Shown piece after piece: positions 5,537 to 7,409 of a stretch of DNA of 7,409 bases (position 1 is its first letter; every line of letters starts with the position of its first letter). Below the pieces are notes generated by a model. The model was given only the letters and a program-made list of their open reading frames with translations, ran no database searches and was not told the origin of the DNA. The stretch comes from Pseudomonadota bacterium (GTDB taxonomy: Bacteria > Desulfobacterota > BSN033 > WVXP01 > G020346125), in contig DAOVGJ010000077.1 of NCBI GenBank assembly GCA_030672465.1, positions 1 to 7,409 on the forward strand, in the 5' to 3' direction. The position numbers and the translations under genes were made by a program.

Positions 5537-6658
5537 ATGAGCTTTCAATTCCATCTCACGAAAACGGACAAGGAGGTCGGGGCGAGGCTCGGGAAAATCA
5601 TCACGGCCCACGGTGAGTTTGAAACCCCCGCCTTCATTCCCGTTGGAAGCCAGGCCGCCATAAAATCCATGACCTCTGATGATTTGATGGAGATCGAAGT
5701 TGAAATCATCTCAAATAACAGCTACCATCTCTATCTGAGGCCAGGGCACCGAACCATCGAGCAACTGGGAGGACTCCATCGATTTATGAATTGGAATCGT
5801 CCCATTCTCACCGACAGTGGCGGCTATCAGCTCTTTAGCCTGGGCCAATTGAGGGAGATATCGGTGGATGGGGTGATCTTCCAATCGCACATCGATGGTT
5901 CGAGGCACTTTATCAGCCCGGAAATGGCCATCGAGATCCAGCGATCCCTGGGAGCCGACATCATCATGAGCTTGGATGAATGTATCCCCTACCCCGTTTC
6001 CCATGAATACGCATTGCGCTCAACGAGTTTGACCACGGAATGGGCGAGGCGATGCAATGAAACCCTCCGGGGAAATGGACAAGCCCTCTTCGGGATCGTT
6101 CAGGGCGGTATGTTCGAGGATTTGAGGGAGAAAAGCGCGAAGGAGCTCCGTGAAATCGGCTTCGATGGTTATGCCATCGGGGGATTGAGTGTCGGTGAAA
6201 GCCGTGAGGTCATGTACCGCATAGTAAGCCATACGGTCCCCCACTTGCCCCGAGAGAAACCTCGGTATTTAATGGGAGTGGGGAAACCCGAGGACATCAT
6301 AAATGCAGTCATGCGAGGAATCGACCTTTTCGATTGCGTCATCCCCACTCGAAACGCACGGAACGGGATGCTCTTTACCTCGTTTGGAAAGCTGGTGATC
6401 AAGAACGCCTGCCATGCCACCGATGAGCGGCCCATCGAGGAAGGATGCGGGTGCTATACCTGCCGCCACTATTCCAGGGCTTATCTAAGACATATGTATA
6501 TGGCCAGGGAAATCCTGGCTTTGAGGCTTAACACCATCCATAATCTCTATTATTACATACATCTGATCAAAGGGCTGAGGAAGGCCATCCGCCGGGACAG
6601 ACTGCAGGACTTCTGCAAGGAATGGAAGAAGAAGAGGGAGGAAAGAGATGAGCTGTAA
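5537..6658 (+). CDS. tgt: Queuine/preQ1 tRNA-guanine transglycosylase
   Basis: Bacterial Tgt swaps guanine-34 in the anticodon of GUN tRNAs for preQ1, the committing step of queuosine modification. The 373 residues fit the family. Active-site motifs are all present: TDSGGYQLFSL with Asp93, SLDECIPYP with Asp147, GIVQGG (186-191), GGLSVGE (215-221) and FDCVIPTRNARNG with the expected nucleophile Asp266. The zinc site is complete: C304, C306, C309 and H335 (GCGCYTC ... NTIHN). The loop reads SNNSYHLYLRPG, where NTYHL is usual. The ATG at 5537 gives the normal N terminus (FQFHLTKTDKEVGARLG), although its GGGG site is only 3 bases upstream. QueA acts on the product of Tgt and is encoded directly upstream. 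The C-terminal tail is highly charged. Confidence 0.98.
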   Translation: MSFQFHLTKTDKEVGARLGKIITAHGEFETPAFIPVGSQAAIKSMTSDDLMEIEVEIISNNSYHLYLRPGHRTIEQLGGLHRFMNWNRPILTDSGGYQLFSLGQLREISVDGVIFQSHIDGSRHFISPEMAIEIQRSLGADIIMSLDECIPYPVSHEYALRSTSLTTEWARRCNETLRGNGQALFGIVQGGMFEDLREKSAKELREIGFDGYAIGGLSVGESREVMYRIVSHTVPHLPREKPRYLMGVGKPEDIINAVMRGIDLFDCVIPTRNARNGMLFTSFGKLVIKNACHATDERPIEEGCGCYTCRHYSRAYLRHMYMAREILALRLNTIHNLYYYIHLIKGLRKAIRRDRLQDFCKEWKKKREERDEL

Positions 6659-6711
6659 TGGGAAATCCCGGCTGGGCAGCCTTACATCAACATTGCCGTC
6701 AACACATAGAT

Positions 6712-6717
6712 AGGAGG
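6712..6717 (+). promoter_or_regulatory. Strong ribosome binding site of yajC
   Basis: AGGAGG lies 5 bases before the ATG at 6723, in a 64-base spacer after tgt. It is much stronger than the sites of queA and tgt, which suggests higher YajC output from a shared transcript. Confidence 0.8.
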
Positions 6718-6722
6718 TTACT

Positions 6723-7049
6723 ATGTTCGATCAAATCGCTTATGCAATGGGTGCCCCTGGACAAGGGGGAGGAGGAGGGTTTGGGATGTTCGTTCCCCTT
6801 ATCCTCCTCTTCGGGATATTCTACTTCCTCCTGATTCGACCTCAGCAAAAGAGGCAAAAGGACCATAAGGCATTGCTGGCTAACCTGAGAAAGGGAGATC
6901 AGGTAATTACGGCGGGGGGACTGTATGGGAGGATTACCGGCTTGACCGATACCGTTGTCACTCTGGAGATAACCGAAAAGGTAAGGGTGAAGGTGGCCAG
7001 AAGCCAGATCACCACAAAGCTCCTCCCCCAATCCGGACGCTCCAAATAG
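6723..7049 (+). CDS. yajC: Sec translocon accessory subunit YajC
   Basis: YajC is a small inner-membrane protein that associates with SecDF and the SecYEG protein export channel. The 108-residue product has a short N-terminal segment with a glycine run (residues 15-19), one hydrophobic membrane helix (about 22-38, GMFVPLILLFGIFYFLL), then the family's IRPQQKRQKDHKALL (38-52) and LRKGDQVITAGGLYGRI (55-71). The rest is a soluble domain. Length is typical. The order queA-tgt-yajC is widespread in bacteria and normally continues into secD and secF, but here rpsF follows after 45 bases, so secDF must be elsewhere or absent. No terminator is evident after the gene. Confidence 0.96.
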   Translation: MFDQIAYAMGAPGQGGGGGFGMFVPLILLFGIFYFLLIRPQQKRQKDHKALLANLRKGDQVITAGGLYGRITGLTDTVVTLEITEKVRVKVARSQITTKLLPQSGRSK

Positions 7050-7094
7050 AGGCCTTCCCCTCAACGGCTCAAGCGAATGGAAAGGAGATAACCT

Positions 7095-7409
7095 ATGAGT
7101 AAATATGAAACCATCTTCATCGTTCATCCAGATTTGGTTGAAGATGAGGTGAAAGGCCTGATCCAAAAGACGAAGGGGATTATCGAAAATCTGAACGGTC
7201 AATTGATCAAAGTGGAGGAATGGGGTCGAAGAAAGCTGGCCTACAAGCTCAAGAAATTGACCAAGGGCTACTACGTCCTCATCCGCTTTTTGGGAAACCG
7301 TGAAGTCCTCGCCGAGATCGAAAGAAACCTTCGTCTCTGGGACGGCGTCTTGAAATATCAATCGATCAGGCTGGATGAAAAAGCTCCGGAGGAAGCCCAG
7401 ACCTTGGCT
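7095..7409 (+). CDS. rpsF: 30S ribosomal protein S6, 3' end cut by window
   Basis: S6 binds 16S rRNA together with S18 in the platform of the small subunit. The reading starts MSKYETIFIVHPDLVEDEV and continues with VEEWGRRKLAYKLKKLTKGYYVLIRF and IERNLRLWDGVLKYQSIRLDEKAPEE, all typical of S6. The frame is still open after 105 codons at the window edge. The core domain is already complete by then, so only a C-terminal tail is missing. GGAG at 7084-7087 precedes the ATG at 7095 by 7 bases. In many genomes rpsF opens an operon with ssb, rpsR and rplI, which may lie just beyond the edge. No separate promoter was recognised in the 45-base gap after yajC, so read-through from queA is possible. Confidence 0.95.
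   Translation, partial: MSKYETIFIVHPDLVEDEVKGLIQKTKGIIENLNGQLIKVEEWGRRKLAYKLKKLTKGYYVLIRFLGNREVLAEIERNLRLWDGVLKYQSIRLDEKAPEEAQTLA

Noticed and set aside
6660..6682. GGGA/TCCC and GGCTG/CAGCC stems after tgt as a terminator
   Set aside because: The stems are short and no T run follows; yajC is probably on the same transcript.
6699..7361. 220-codon minus-strand open frame over yajC and rpsF
   Set aside because: It covers two confident genes on the opposite strand, each with a good ribosome binding site and family motifs.

Overview
The window is bacterial chromosome, about half G+C, with housekeeping genes packed on both strands. All proteins are of bacterial type: long Rel/SpoT, L28, PurM, QueA, Tgt, YajC and S6. 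Strong purine-rich ribosome binding sites and sigma70-like promoters are visible. The four-cysteine L28 and the octamer-periodic intergenic repeats would suit a deep-branching or uncultivated lineage (Desulfobacterota, Nitrospirota or a candidate phylum), but the phylum cannot be fixed from this window.

Layout. Bases 2-823 (+) are the 3' part of a rel/spoT (p)ppGpp synthetase/hydrolase gene entering from the left. It converges on rpmB (838-1029, -) with only 14 bases between the stop codons. A 417-base gene-free stretch (1030-1446) holds the rpmB promoter region and a cluster of inverted and tandem repeats. A minus-strand pair follows: purM (promoter near 3970-3998, start 3919) overlaps, as TGATG, a gene for a phytoene-desaturase-like FAD oxidoreductase (1447-2889). 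purM carries an apparent one-base deletion in a C run (3629-3632) that splits it into two frames. A 517-base divergent intergenic region (3920-4436) holds the purM and queA promoters and a 167-base element bounded by 18-base inverted repeats. From 4437 to the right edge runs a plus-strand cluster: queA, tgt, yajC, then rpsF (cut by the window end).

How the genes work together. Tgt exchanges guanine-34 of certain tRNAs for preQ1, and QueA then adds the cyclopentene ring precursor from S-adenosylmethionine, so the pair makes epoxyqueuosine. yajC is the usual next gene and normally leads into secD/secF; here the following gene is rpsF instead. purM catalyses a step of de novo purine synthesis. 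The role of its overlapping FAD partner is unknown.

No defence system, CRISPR array, transposase, tRNA or rRNA gene was found. The most unusual content is intergenic. Both large spacers share an 18/20-identical 20-mer and a four-unit tandem array with exactly 8-base period, but with different unit sequences. This suggests two members of one composite repeat family.
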